From assembly GCA_039812645.1 (NCBI GenBank), contig JBDIAV010000009.1, forward strand, positions 1-64,000: a stretch of 64,000 nucleotides of DNA. The letters run 5' to 3'. A model generated the notes under the pieces. That model did not search any database, had not been told where the DNA came from, and worked only from the letters and a program-made list of their open reading frames with translations. The first letter of the stretch is position 1; each line of letters starts with the position of its first letter. This stretch comes from Ancrocorticia sp039812645. Lineage in GTDB: Bacteria; Actinomycetota; Actinomycetes; Actinomycetales; Actinomycetaceae. Shown piece by piece: positions 1-7,610 of this stretch. Made by a program: the position numbers and the translations under genes.

Positions 1-987
1 GGGCTGCAGCGGGTCGCCCTGTACGAGAATAAGCTTCACCAGCACACCATCGATCCGGCTGCTGCCTCGGTGATTGCCACCGACGTGTTGGCTTGCGCGG
101 TGATCGATGGCCACGACGGCATCGGGCAGCTCATCTCACGCAATGCCATGGATCTCGCTATCCATAAGGCAAACGAATACGGGATAGGCATGGTAGCGGT
201 CCGCGGTTCCAACCACTTTGGCGCGGCCGGGATCTACGCACGTATGGCAGCCGACCAGGGTTTGGTTGGCATCGTCGCCACCAACAGCTTCGCCTTGGTT
301 GTCCCCACCCACGCAAATGTCCCCGCCCTCGGCAGCAATCCTCTCGCCTTCGCGGTGGGATCAGGGGATAACCAGTTCGTTTTTGACGCGGCCACATGCA
401 CGGTTTCCTTGGGGAAAATTGAAATCCTCGCCAAGATAAACCAGCCTATTCCCGGAGCCTGGGCAGTCAATGAACAGGGCGATCTTGAGCACAACGCTGG
501 CGCCGCCCTGGCCACTATTCTCCGCGCAGAGCAGGGAGGTCTGACGCCACTGGGAGGAATCGGGGAGATCGAGTCCGGACATAAGGGCTACGGACTGGGC
601 CTCATGGTCGAGATCCTCACCAGCGTTCTCTCGGGAGGGATCTCGTCCCTCGACCTCAAAGGGCAGGGTGTCTGCCACTGGTTCACCGCGGTCAAGCTAG
701 ACGCATTTGGAGGGGCCGACGCCGTCGCCGAACGGCTAGCCGAGTTGTTCAATCGGCTACGCTCTCTACCATCCTCCGATGGCCAACCGGTCATCATTCC
801 CGGCGATAAGGAGCGCACCCACGAAGCGCTCCACACTGACACTCTGAGCGTCGACCGGGCGACGTACAAGGAATTACAATCCATCGCTCAGCGCCTGGGC
901 TTACGCGCACCAGGGCGTGACCCGGCAACGGATACCTCAGAAGACCGCGAGGCACACATGGGCCAATCGGAGGAAAATCCCACATGA
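1..987 (+). CDS. Ldh-family (malate/L-lactate type) NAD(P)-dependent dehydrogenase, 5' end missing
   Basis: The frame is open from base 1, so the gene starts before the window; about 328 residues are visible and only the extreme N-terminus should be missing. The family (Ldh_2/malate-L-sulfolactate-ureidoglycolate dehydrogenases) oxidises 2-hydroxy acids with NAD(P) and is unrelated to classical LDH. Family hallmarks visible are the SNHFGAAGIYA segment with its active-site His, the ALGSNPLAFAVG segment, and the GHKGYGLGLMVEIL segment. The stop overlaps the start of the next aminotransferase gene (ATGA), which implies translational coupling and a shared pathway, possibly oxidation of a hydroxy acid followed by transamination. 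The exact substrate cannot be told from sequence. Confidence 0.85.
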   Translation, partial: GLQRVALYENKLHQHTIDPAAASVIATDVLACAVIDGHDGIGQLISRNAMDLAIHKANEYGIGMVAVRGSNHFGAAGIYARMAADQGLVGIVATNSFALVVPTHANVPALGSNPLAFAVGSGDNQFVFDAATCTVSLGKIEILAKINQPIPGAWAVNEQGDLEHNAGAALATILRAEQGGLTPLGGIGEIESGHKGYGLGLMVEILTSVLSGGISSLDLKGQGVCHWFTAVKLDAFGGADAVAERLAELFNRLRSLPSSDGQPVIIPGDKERTHEALHTDTLSVDRATYKELQSIAQRLGLRAPGRDPATDTSEDREAHMGQSEENPT

Positions 988-2198
988 GCCTCAACAACGT
1001 GGGCGACCCGGCCAGAACCGCACCTGACACGACCTTTGACCCCACTCTCAAAGTAATCCCCCAAGTCCGCTCGCTCACTACCTCTCTCATTCGCTCGTTT
1101 GATCAGGAGATCTCGTCGATCCCGAACATTCTCAAGCTCACCCTCGGCGAGCCTGACTTCCCCACGCCCGAATTCATCAGGCGAGCGGCGGTGGAGGCAT
1201 TGGGCCATAATCGCACCCATTACGCTCCGAATGCGGGGACCCCTGGGCTACGCCAAGCCATCAGCGACTACCTCGCACGCCGCCGAGACCTGCACTTTCC
1301 CGCAGAGGACATCATCGTGACGGAGGGTGCCACCGAGGCAATCTCCAGTGTGCTCACCGCTCTCCTCCATCCGGACGCCGCGCTCCTCTACCCCACGCCC
1401 GCTTTCGGTCTCTACGGAACCATGGCCAGACTCCGAGGCGCCGAACCCATCGAACTGGACACCTCAGCTACCGGATTCGCGCTACACCCGGACACCCTGG
1501 AGCAAGCATTGCGCACGGTTCAAGGCCGCGACGCCGTACTCGTCCTCAACTCCCCCTCCAACCCCACCGGCGTCACGCTGGACAACGCTCAACTGAAGGC
1601 CCTCGCCGACGTCGTCGAACGATACGGCGTCACCGTGGTGAGTGACGAGGTGTACGCAGAGATCACGTACGGGTCTGGACGTGCACCCTCGATCAGCAGT
1701 TACGCGCCGGAGCGGACGATCGTGGTGGACAGTACATCAAAGGCCTTCGCGATGACAGGTTGGCGCCTCGGCTACTTCGCGGCACCGCGCACTCTCAGTC
1801 CATTGTTGGCAAAAGTCCACCAGGCGCACGTGTCCACCGCCGCCACATTCACCATGGATGCGGCACAAGCCGCCTATGAACGCGGAGACAACGAAATCGA
1901 GCTTATGGTCGAGCAGTACCGGCTCCGCCGCGACTTCCTTCTCGGCGAACTCACCGACATGGGATTGACGGTAGTTCCACCCACCGGCGCATTCTTCCTG
2001 TACACACAGGTGCCCGATCACTTTGCAGGCAGTGGCTACGAGTACGCACGGCTCATGGCCCAGCAGGCCAAGGTGGCATGTGTGCCCGGGGAAGCATTCG
2101 CCAACGGACCCTCGCGGCACTTCCGACTCAGTTACGCGGCCGACCTGCCCACCTTGCGCGAAGCAGCCAACCGGCTGCGCACTTTCGTTTCGCCATAA
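984..2198 (+). CDS. Class I/II PLP-dependent aminotransferase (AspC/PatA-like)
   Basis: The 404-residue product is a fold-type I aminotransferase, cytosolic and probably dimeric. The sequence shows the substrate-side LGEPDFPTP segment, the SPSNPTG motif, the SDEVYAEITYG segment whose Asp contacts the PLP nitrogen, the STSKAFAMTGWRLGY segment with the Schiff-base Lys and phosphate-binding residues, and a C-terminal RLS segment whose Arg binds the substrate carboxylate. Members close to this act on aspartate, aromatic amino acids or N-acetyl-diaminopimelate; the sequence does not decide between them. It overlaps the preceding dehydrogenase by ATGA, so the two are one operon. The N-terminus carries about 25 extra residues before the conserved core. 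Confidence 0.88.
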   Translation: MSLNNVGDPARTAPDTTFDPTLKVIPQVRSLTTSLIRSFDQEISSIPNILKLTLGEPDFPTPEFIRRAAVEALGHNRTHYAPNAGTPGLRQAISDYLARRRDLHFPAEDIIVTEGATEAISSVLTALLHPDAALLYPTPAFGLYGTMARLRGAEPIELDTSATGFALHPDTLEQALRTVQGRDAVLVLNSPSNPTGVTLDNAQLKALADVVERYGVTVVSDEVYAEITYGSGRAPSISSYAPERTIVVDSTSKAFAMTGWRLGYFAAPRTLSPLLAKVHQAHVSTAATFTMDAAQAAYERGDNEIELMVEQYRLRRDFLLGELTDMGLTVVPPTGAFFLYTQVPDHFAGSGYEYARLMAQQAKVACVPGEAFANGPSRHFRLSYAADLPTLREAANRLRTFVSP

Positions 2199-2295
2199 TC
2201 GACGACGACGCCCCAAACCCCAACTCACCGGCATCACTTCCGCGCCACCATCGGGGCGGCACAAGCGAATACGAGATCACCTGGAAAGGATGAAC

Positions 2296-2727
2296 ATGGA
2301 GGCACACGCACACATCCGACGCATGCAACCCGAGGATTACGAGCAGGCCTATGACCTGTGGACGCGTACGCCCGGCATGCATCTACACTCGCTGAACAAT
2401 ACTTACGGCGGGATCGCCCTGCTGTTATCGAAGAATCCGGACAGCTGTTTTGTAGCGATTGACGACGACGGCGCCGTGATCGCGACCGCTCTGGGGGCCA
2501 CCGACGGCCGCAAAGGATACCTCTATCACGTGGCCGTGGACGAGCAGTGGCGCGGCCACGGCATCGGGACCGCGCTCGTGGGCCGGATTTTTGATGTCTT
2601 CAAAGCAATCGGAATTGTCAAGATCGGGCTCTTGGTAGTGACTGACAACGCCGAAGGTCAGGAGTTCTGGAAGAAGCGCGGATGGAACACCCGGCCCGAC
2701 GTGGTCTACCTGGACTATGACTTGTAA
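2296..2727 (+). CDS. GNAT family N-acetyltransferase
   Basis: A 143-residue protein of usual single-domain GNAT length. The acetyl-CoA-binding signature is clear: the beta-4 strand LYHVAVDEQWRGHGIG (R/Q-x-x-G-x-G/A type) followed by helix LVGRIFDVF, and the C-terminal EGQEFWKKRGW segment typical of the family. I start at ATG 2296 rather than at an upstream in-frame codon because GGAAAGG lies about six bases before it and the longer version would run into the aminotransferase gene. It follows the aminotransferase by about 100 bp and may be cotranscribed. The acceptor substrate is unknown; small amines, amino acids or protein N-termini are all possible for this family. Confidence 0.85.
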   Translation: MEAHAHIRRMQPEDYEQAYDLWTRTPGMHLHSLNNTYGGIALLLSKNPDSCFVAIDDDGAVIATALGATDGRKGYLYHVAVDEQWRGHGIGTALVGRIFDVFKAIGIVKIGLLVVTDNAEGQEFWKKRGWNTRPDVVYLDYDL

Positions 2728-2742
2728 ACCGCTCAAAGGTTT

Positions 2743-2852
2743 GTCAGAACGCGATCGCCGCGTTACCGCCCTTGAAATCACTGGACACAAAGAACCGGTT
2801 TCCCACGACGTACAGCCGGGGTATCTACCTTGCCATTGTCCCAATCGCCAAT
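2743..2852 (-). pseudogene. C-terminal fragment resembling a GDWD-type extracellular repeat protein
   Basis: Read on the minus strand this gap encodes IGDWDNGKVDTPA, then, after a reading-frame slip of about two bases, LYVVGNRFFVSSDFKGG and a TGA stop. The GDWD..G..DTPA pattern is common in tandem surface repeats of actinobacterial secreted proteins (FG-GAP/VCBS-like). No open frame continues upstream, so I take it as the decayed tail of a lost surface-protein gene. The call rests on pattern recognition only and the fragment is very short. Confidence 0.4.
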
Positions 2853-2900
2853 GAGACTCTGCACCTATTGCCCTTCTTGACCCTGTCGTAAACTGGTTGC

Positions 2901-3155
2901 ATGACTATGACTATGGCTCAGGTTGAAGAGGCGCTTATGGCTCTAGATCGTCGCGAACAGGCGGCGATACTTCAGCGCGGCATTCGCAACCTGGACACGC
3001 GTTCTGAGGACTTGCCTCAGGACGAGGTTGAGGCTGCTTGGCGCGACGAGCTGAGCAAGCGCATTGACGACATTCGCAGTGGCGCAGTCGAACTACTTGA
3101 CTTTGATGAGTCCCACCGGCAAATTCGCGCGCAACTGATCGCACGCCGCAAGTGA
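2901..3155 (+). CDS. Antitoxin of the addiction-module protein family (type II TA)
   Basis: An 84-residue mostly helical acidic protein of the TIGR02574/Unstab_antitox type. It starts with a family-like segment (QVEEALMALDRREQAAILQRGI), has the typical mid-segment EVEAAWRDELSKRIDDI, and ends in a basic tail. Such antitoxins neutralise ParE/RelE-like toxins and repress their own promoter. No Shine-Dalgarno precedes the ATG; TAAACT lies seven bases upstream of the start, so a leaderless transcript is plausible. Its stop overlaps the toxin's GTG (GTGA), the normal coupling for these pairs. Both partners are complete, unlike the second TA locus near 35.6 kb. Confidence 0.82.
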   Translation: MTMTMAQVEEALMALDRREQAAILQRGIRNLDTRSEDLPQDEVEAAWRDELSKRIDDIRSGAVELLDFDESHRQIRAQLIARRK

Positions 3156-3463
3156 GGCTCCGCAAACGTGAGCACCCCGAAGCTTACGAAGAGCTCCTTG
3201 ACGCGGCCAACTGGTATGACGATGAACAGCTAGGACTTGGCGAAGATTTCCTTGACGCCATCGAGGATTCTGTTGCCCAACTTCTTGACTGGCCAAACAT
3301 TGCCCACGTCTACCCTGGATGGAACCGGGAACCAGTAGTCCAGCAAAGAACGACGAAGACGTTTCCCTACCAAATCCTCTACTACATTGAGGACTCATAT
3401 CTGGTGGTTGTCGCCTACGCTCACAACAGCCGCAAGCCTGGTTACTGGAAAGATCGAATCTGA
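3152..3463 (+). CDS. ParE/RelE-superfamily toxin
   Basis: The 103-residue product has the compact alpha/beta layout of ParE/RelE toxins. The N-terminal helix reads EAYEELLDAANWYDDEQLGLGEDFLDAIEDSVAQL and is followed by the beta-sheet core (FPYQILYYIEDSYLVVVAYAHNSRKPGYW). The ending AHNSRKPGYWKDR is diagnostic of the ParE-like branch paired with TIGR02574 antitoxins. Members of the superfamily either cut mRNA on the ribosome or poison gyrase; which applies here cannot be told. It uses a GTG overlapping the antitoxin stop, so the antitoxin is made first. Confidence 0.85.
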   Translation: MRLRKREHPEAYEELLDAANWYDDEQLGLGEDFLDAIEDSVAQLLDWPNIAHVYPGWNREPVVQQRTTKTFPYQILYYIEDSYLVVVAYAHNSRKPGYWKDRI

Positions 3464-3674
3464 CCTGGGGTGACCAGATCACTCCGAAACACCGCATGAC
3501 CAGTGGAAACATGCTTGCGAGAGCTTTCTCGATCACCGAAACCACTGACCAAAGAAATGACAGCACGGCAAAGGGTTGATAGCGCGGACACGGTCCAGGC
3601 CATCACTTCTTTGCCGCGCTATCACGCGTTTGGAACGACGACGGCGCTGCGGCTAAGGTGCCTCGCAAGGTCAT
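3464..3674. other. Non-coding gap with two overlapping inverted repeats
   Basis: I see no gene here. Arms TGATAGCGCGG (3577-3587) and CCGCGCTATCA (3614-3624) pair perfectly across 26 bases. A second pair, CGGCAAAG (3566-3573) and CTTTGCCG (3609-3616), uses some of the same bases, so the two stems exclude each other. It lies downstream of the toxin gene and could act as its terminator; it has no U-tract. Confidence 0.5.
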
Positions 3675-3708
3675 GGGGAGGAGGCCCACTTCGATGGGTC
3701 TCCTCCCC
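3675..3708 (-). terminator. Strong hairpin at the end of the amino-acid ABC operon
   Basis: Arms GGGGAGGAGGCCCA and TGGGTCTCCTCCCC pair with a single G-T and a six-base CTTCGA loop. It lies between two convergent transcription units and about 40 bases beyond the stop of the minus-strand ATPase gene. No long U-run is present, which is usual for high-GC actinobacteria; it may serve both directions. Confidence 0.65.
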
Positions 3709-3747
3709 TACCTAGGCTTGTCAACTTGTCTGCATCGCTCCAAAAAC

Positions 3748-4485
3748 CTAGACCGCGCTGAAGAACTCCAGGAATCGTGTGATTCGCGGGGTAGGGGCAG
3801 AGAAGAAAAGCTCCGGGTCGCCATCGAACTCGATGTGACCGCCCTCGAGGAAGAGGATGCGGTCCGCGGTCTTACGAGCAAACCCCATATTGTGGGTCAC
3901 CACGATGAGCGAATGACCCTCGCGAGCAAGCTGATCAAGAACGGCCGTCACTTCCAACTCCAGCTCGGGATCAAGCGCGGAGGTGGGCTCGTCACACAAC
4001 AGATAGTCCGGGTTCATCGCAAGCGCGCGGGCGATCGCTACGCGCTGCTGTTGACCACCGGAGAGCTGGGCCGGGAAGCTATGCCCACGATCTCCCAAGC
4101 CAACCTTTTCCAGCAAGGACTGCGCCGTCTGACGAGCTTCCTCCTTGTTCGCCTTACCCGTGGATATAGGACCCAAAGTTACGTTCTCCGTGACTCGCAG
4201 ATGTGGGAAGAGCTGGAAGTTCTGGAACACCATGGAGGAATGAGAACGCGCACGGCTCACCGCGGTGCGGCCCACTCGGCGCGAGAAATCAACGGTGATA
4301 TCCGGAACTGACAGCGTACCCGCTTGCGGGACCTCTAAGAGATTGAGGCAGCGAAGCAAGGTGGACTTTCCCGACCCCGAAGGGCCAAGAATGACCGTCG
4401 TTTCACCGGGATGAAAGGCAACGCTAACGTTATCGAGAACCGTCAGGGCACCAAAACTCTTAGTGACATCTTTTAGCTCAAGCAT
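3748..4485 (-). CDS. Polar amino-acid ABC importer, ATP-binding subunit (probably cystine/methionine-type)
   Basis: A 245-residue ATPase of the HisP/GlnQ class. It has Walker A GPSGSGKST near residue 35, the Q-loop in SSMVFQNFQLFPHL, signature LSGGQQQR, Walker B YLLCDEPTSALDP and the H-loop in VVTHNMGFA. It ends the operon CGS - binding protein - permease - ATPase, eight bases after the permease gene. Because the first gene of the operon is a trans-sulfuration enzyme, the likely cargo is a sulfur amino acid such as cystine, but this is inferred from context only. It acts at the inner face of the membrane as a dimer. Confidence 0.92.
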   Translation of the reverse strand: MLELKDVTKSFGALTVLDNVSVAFHPGETTVILGPSGSGKSTLLRCLNLLEVPQAGTLSVPDITVDFSRRVGRTAVSRARSHSSMVFQNFQLFPHLRVTENVTLGPISTGKANKEEARQTAQSLLEKVGLGDRGHSFPAQLSGGQQQRVAIARALAMNPDYLLCDEPTSALDPELELEVTAVLDQLAREGHSLIVVTHNMGFARKTADRILFLEGGHIEFDGDPELFFSAPTPRITRFLEFFSAV

Positions 4486-4493
4486 GGGGATTC

Positions 4494-5159
4494 CTAACGC
4501 TGAACATACAGGGAGCTCTTCGCTTCAAGCTTGCTCTGCACGAAGGACAACAACGTGCAGATAAGGAGATAGATGGCAGCCACCTCGACGTACAGGATGA
4601 GCGGCTCATAGGTTGCCGAAGCAATCTGCTGGCCGGTCATAAAGAGATCCGTGATCGTGATGGTGCTGACGAGCGATGTGCCCTTAATGAGATCAATGAA
4701 ATCGTTACTCAGCGGAGGCAACGCGATCCGAAATGCCTGTGGGGCAATGACTTTCCCAAACACCTGGACTTGCGTGAGATTGAGGGTGTACCCGGCTTCC
4801 CATTGGCCGTGCGGCACGGAAACAATCGATGCCCGAATCGCCTCCGACGCATACGCCCCGGTATTGAGGCTGAGCGTCACGATCGCTGCCGTCCAGGCAT
4901 CCAACACCACCCCAATCTTGGGCAGGCCAAAGAACACGATGAAGAGCTGCACGAGCAGTGGGGTGCCGCGGAAGACCCATACATATAACCAGCTCAACTG
5001 GCTGAGGACAGGCACTCGCGCGAACCGCGCGAGTGCCACGAGCGTCCCTAACACCAGCGCCAACGCAAAGGAAATCAGTGCGAGCGGAATCGTGGTCTTG
5101 ATTGTAGCCGCGAGTAATTGTGGAAAAGATTGAACCCAGAGTTCCCAAGCATGAGCCAT
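4494..5159 (-). CDS. Polar amino-acid ABC importer, permease subunit
   Basis: A 221-residue HisM/GlnP-type permease with about five hydrophobic segments. The N-terminal segment reads TTIPLALISFALALVLGTLVALAR. The EAA-loop region IAPQAFRIALPPLSNDFIDLIKGTSLVSTI is the contact site for the ATPase coupling helix. Only one permease gene is present, so the complex would use a permease homodimer. Three bases separate it from the binding-protein stop, so the genes are cotranscribed. Cargo is inferred from the operon to be a sulfur amino acid. Confidence 0.92.
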   Translation of the reverse strand: MAHAWELWVQSFPQLLAATIKTTIPLALISFALALVLGTLVALARFARVPVLSQLSWLYVWVFRGTPLLVQLFIVFFGLPKIGVVLDAWTAAIVTLSLNTGAYASEAIRASIVSVPHGQWEAGYTLNLTQVQVFGKVIAPQAFRIALPPLSNDFIDLIKGTSLVSTITITDLFMTGQQIASATYEPLILYVEVAAIYLLICTLLSFVQSKLEAKSSLYVQR

Positions 5160-5162
5160 GTC

Positions 5163-6020
5163 TTAACCCTCCGGTGAGATATCAATTCCCACGTACCGGT
5201 TGCTGATCTCGTCAACGGTTCCATCGTCTACGAGCTTCTTGATGGAAGCGTCAAGCTTGTTCTTCAGCTCGTCGTCGCCCTTCTCAAATAGGATGGAGCA
5301 GCACCCATCTTCGGTGGGGATTTCCTCGTCAAGGAGGCGGACACCCGCGTCGGGGTGCTGCTCGAAGTAGAGCGTGAAGGAGATGACATCATTGAGCGTG
5401 GCATCAGCGCGACCAGAGGTGACGAGTTCGATCGACTCCGCAAAGCCTCCGGTAGGGACAACTTCCGCACCCAAATCCTTGGCCTGGGTGGCATAGTTCG
5501 ATGTGGGCGTCTGGGCACTACGCTTACCCTTGAGGTCCGCGGGTGTCTGGATGTCCGAGTCCTCGGCAACCGCCGCCCGCGTCACCGCACGAGCGTACTG
5601 CGTCGAGAAATCGTACTTCTTCAGACGCTCCTCAGTGGGGTGAAGATTGTTGATGACAATATCGAACTTGTCCACGTCCACACCGGCAATCAGAGAATCC
5701 CACTTCGTCTCCACAAACACGGGCTTCACACCCAAGTCCTTGGCGATCAGCTCGGCAATCTCCACCTCGATGCCCACGAGCTTGCCGCTATCGTCATGGA
5801 ATGAGTAGGGCGGGAACACTCCTTCCAGACCCACACGAATCTCACCGGTGCGCTCAACACGCTCCCAGGCAGTTTCAGCCGATGAACCGGACGAACCGGT
5901 GGCCGACGATGTACCGGCGGACGCGCCGCCGTCGTTACTGGTATTGGAGCTACATCCAACGAGCAGGGCTGATGCAGCGGCGAGAGCGGCTACTTTGGTG
6001 GCAAATCTGTTGTGCTTCAT
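5163..6020 (-). CDS. Amino-acid ABC importer, solute-binding lipoprotein
   Basis: A 285-residue SBP_bac_3-family protein. The N-terminus is a lipoprotein signal with lipobox LLVGC, followed by a Ser/Gly/Thr-rich tether of about 25 residues. The binding domain starts with GEIRVGLEGVFPPYSFHDDSGKLVGIEVEIAELIAKDLG, the usual first lobe, and contains FDIVINNLHPTEERLKKYDFS. The protein would be anchored outside the membrane and feed the permease. An AGGAAA ribosome site precedes its ATG, and it begins 17 bases after the trans-sulfuration gene. Confidence 0.93.
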   Translation of the reverse strand: MKHNRFATKVAALAAASALLVGCSSNTSNDGGASAGTSSATGSSGSSAETAWERVERTGEIRVGLEGVFPPYSFHDDSGKLVGIEVEIAELIAKDLGVKPVFVETKWDSLIAGVDVDKFDIVINNLHPTEERLKKYDFSTQYARAVTRAAVAEDSDIQTPADLKGKRSAQTPTSNYATQAKDLGAEVVPTGGFAESIELVTSGRADATLNDVISFTLYFEQHPDAGVRLLDEEIPTEDGCCSILFEKGDDELKNKLDASIKKLVDDGTVDEISNRYVGIDISPEG

Positions 6021-6037
6021 TGTGTTTCCTCAGGGAT

Positions 6038-7186
6038 TCAGTTGGTGGTGGTAGGTGAAGCTGCCGCAAGTCCAGCAGCGAGGAGGTCGATGATGTCACG
6101 GGAATCTTCGATACCCACGGCCAGTCGCAGCAGACCATCTGGGATCTGGGCAGCCGCCCGATCCTCGGCACTGAACGACTCATGGGTCATGTTTGCCGGC
6201 GTACAGATCAGCGACTCAACACCTCCAAGGCTTACGGCGTAACCGATGAAGCCAAGCGCGTCGAGGAACGCTATGCGATTGAGATCGGGAGCCAGCTCAA
6301 AGGAAATCACTGCACCGAGGCCGCGCGCCTGCCGCGCATGAATCTGGGCCTGCTCCGCGCTCCGACTGCCGGGGAAATTAACCGCCGTCACCTCGCTGCG
6401 GCTCTGCAAGAAATCGATGACCTTGAGAGTGGTCTCCTGCTGCCGCTGAAGCCGCACGTCAAGAGTCTTGACACCTCGCAGCAGCGAATACGAATCAAAC
6501 GGGCTAAGCGAAGGGCCAAACGTCTTCCGGAAGAACGTGACATCCTCGTGGATCGCGGCGTTATTAGTGACCACCAGCCCGGCCAACACATCACCGTGCC
6601 CGCCCAGATACTTTGTTGCCGAATAGACGACGACGTCAGCGCCCTCGTCCAACGGCCGCTGCAACAACGGTGTCATGAACGTGTTGTCGACGGCGAGGAT
6701 CGCGCCCCGAGCGTGAGTAACCCGCGCGATATGAGCAATATCGAAGACTTCGAGCGTAGGGTTAGCAGGTGTCTCGATGAATACGAGGGCGACATCGTCG
6801 CCAATATCCTCGGGACGGAGTTCGTTGGGATTATCAAGAAAATCGAACGAAATGCCCTGCTGAGGGAAGTAGCGGGTGACGTAGCGGTAGGTGCCGCCGT
6901 AAAGACTGCGCGAAAGCAGCACCTTGTCGCCCGGCTTGAGCCGCGAGAACACCGCAGCCGTGGCCGCCATTCCGGTGGACGTGAGCGCCGCGTGCGAAGC
7001 ATCCTCGATACTAGCCAAGAGCTTCTCGGCCGCGTTCCGCGTAGGATTGCCACCCCGCTGGTACACGAATTCTCCAAACGAGCCATCGGTGGGCTGAAGG
7101 AACGTGGAAGAGAGCTGGATAGCAGGGACCACACCACCATCCGATGAATGGCCGGAGCCGTGAATGAGCCTGGAGCTGAGACGCAT
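6038..7186 (-). CDS. Cystathionine gamma-synthase/lyase-type PLP enzyme
   Basis: A 382-residue member of the Cys/Met-metabolism PLP family, first gene of the amino-acid transport operon. Visible are IQLSSTFLQPTDGSFGEFVYQRGGNPTR, which holds the tetramer PLP-phosphate contact Tyr-x-Arg, the FIETPANPTLEVFDI loop, and VVYSATKYLGGHGDVLAGLV with the Schiff-base Lys. I start at ATG 7186 because AAAAGGA lies just upstream and the segment before it is unlike the family. Family members make or split cystathionine, or release sulfide/methanethiol; the reaction direction cannot be decided from sequence. No known SAM riboswitch is recognisable in its leader. Confidence 0.88.
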   Translation of the reverse strand: MRLSSRLIHGSGHSSDGGVVPAIQLSSTFLQPTDGSFGEFVYQRGGNPTRNAAEKLLASIEDASHAALTSTGMAATAAVFSRLKPGDKVLLSRSLYGGTYRYVTRYFPQQGISFDFLDNPNELRPEDIGDDVALVFIETPANPTLEVFDIAHIARVTHARGAILAVDNTFMTPLLQRPLDEGADVVVYSATKYLGGHGDVLAGLVVTNNAAIHEDVTFFRKTFGPSLSPFDSYSLLRGVKTLDVRLQRQQETTLKVIDFLQSRSEVTAVNFPGSRSAEQAQIHARQARGLGAVISFELAPDLNRIAFLDALGFIGYAVSLGGVESLICTPANMTHESFSAEDRAAAQIPDGLLRLAVGIEDSRDIIDLLAAGLAAASPTTTN

Positions 7187-7610
7187 GTGAGTCCTTTTCT
7201 GGCGATATTTGGGAGCGTGTGGTTGTAAGTTCTCCGTGGCTTGCGAGAGACCTACAGCAATGTGAAGCGATTTTGGGTGCAATAAATAAAGGCCCTGAGT
7301 CGGGGATCCACAGAACCACAACTCAGCAGTGCAGGTTCCTTGTTTCTATGAGACCCGCGGGCTAGCAGTCCCCCAATACGGAGGAGCGTTACGCGTACAT
7401 TCGGTGACAACACATGGAGCGGCTAGGCACCATCGCGGCGGCACGTCCCAGGGTCATCATGTAACTCATGCTGGCAGTCTATTCGGCGCCGTTCCCATCC
7501 TGCGCAAACAATCCAATAGGTGGACAACCTATTGGGTTAGTGGGTATTTCTATCTTGTGTGTGGATCGCGAAGGGCATCATCACTCCATACAAAAGTTCA
7601 GTCACCCAGA
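7187..7610. other. Intergenic region between the SNF2 gene and the trans-sulfuration operon
   Basis: No coding sequence could be supported. The part next to 7186 should hold the promoter and leader of the minus-strand operon; the leader shows no recognised S-box, SAM-IV or T-box motif. A perfect short inverted repeat is listed separately. Confidence 0.6.
7513..7535 (-). terminator. Inverted repeat CCAATAGGT/ACCTATTGG downstream of the SNF2 gene
   Basis: Perfect 9-bp arms around GGACA, about 75 bases past the SNF2 stop. A very similar hairpin (CTAATAGG/CCTATTGG) sits between genes at 24519-24543, so this may be a recurrent terminator form. There is no U-run, and an operator role is not excluded. 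Confidence 0.45.

Noticed and set aside
7187..7330. SAM riboswitch before the trans-sulfuration operon
   Set aside because: No S-box, SAM-II or SAM-IV conserved core could be recognised in the leader.
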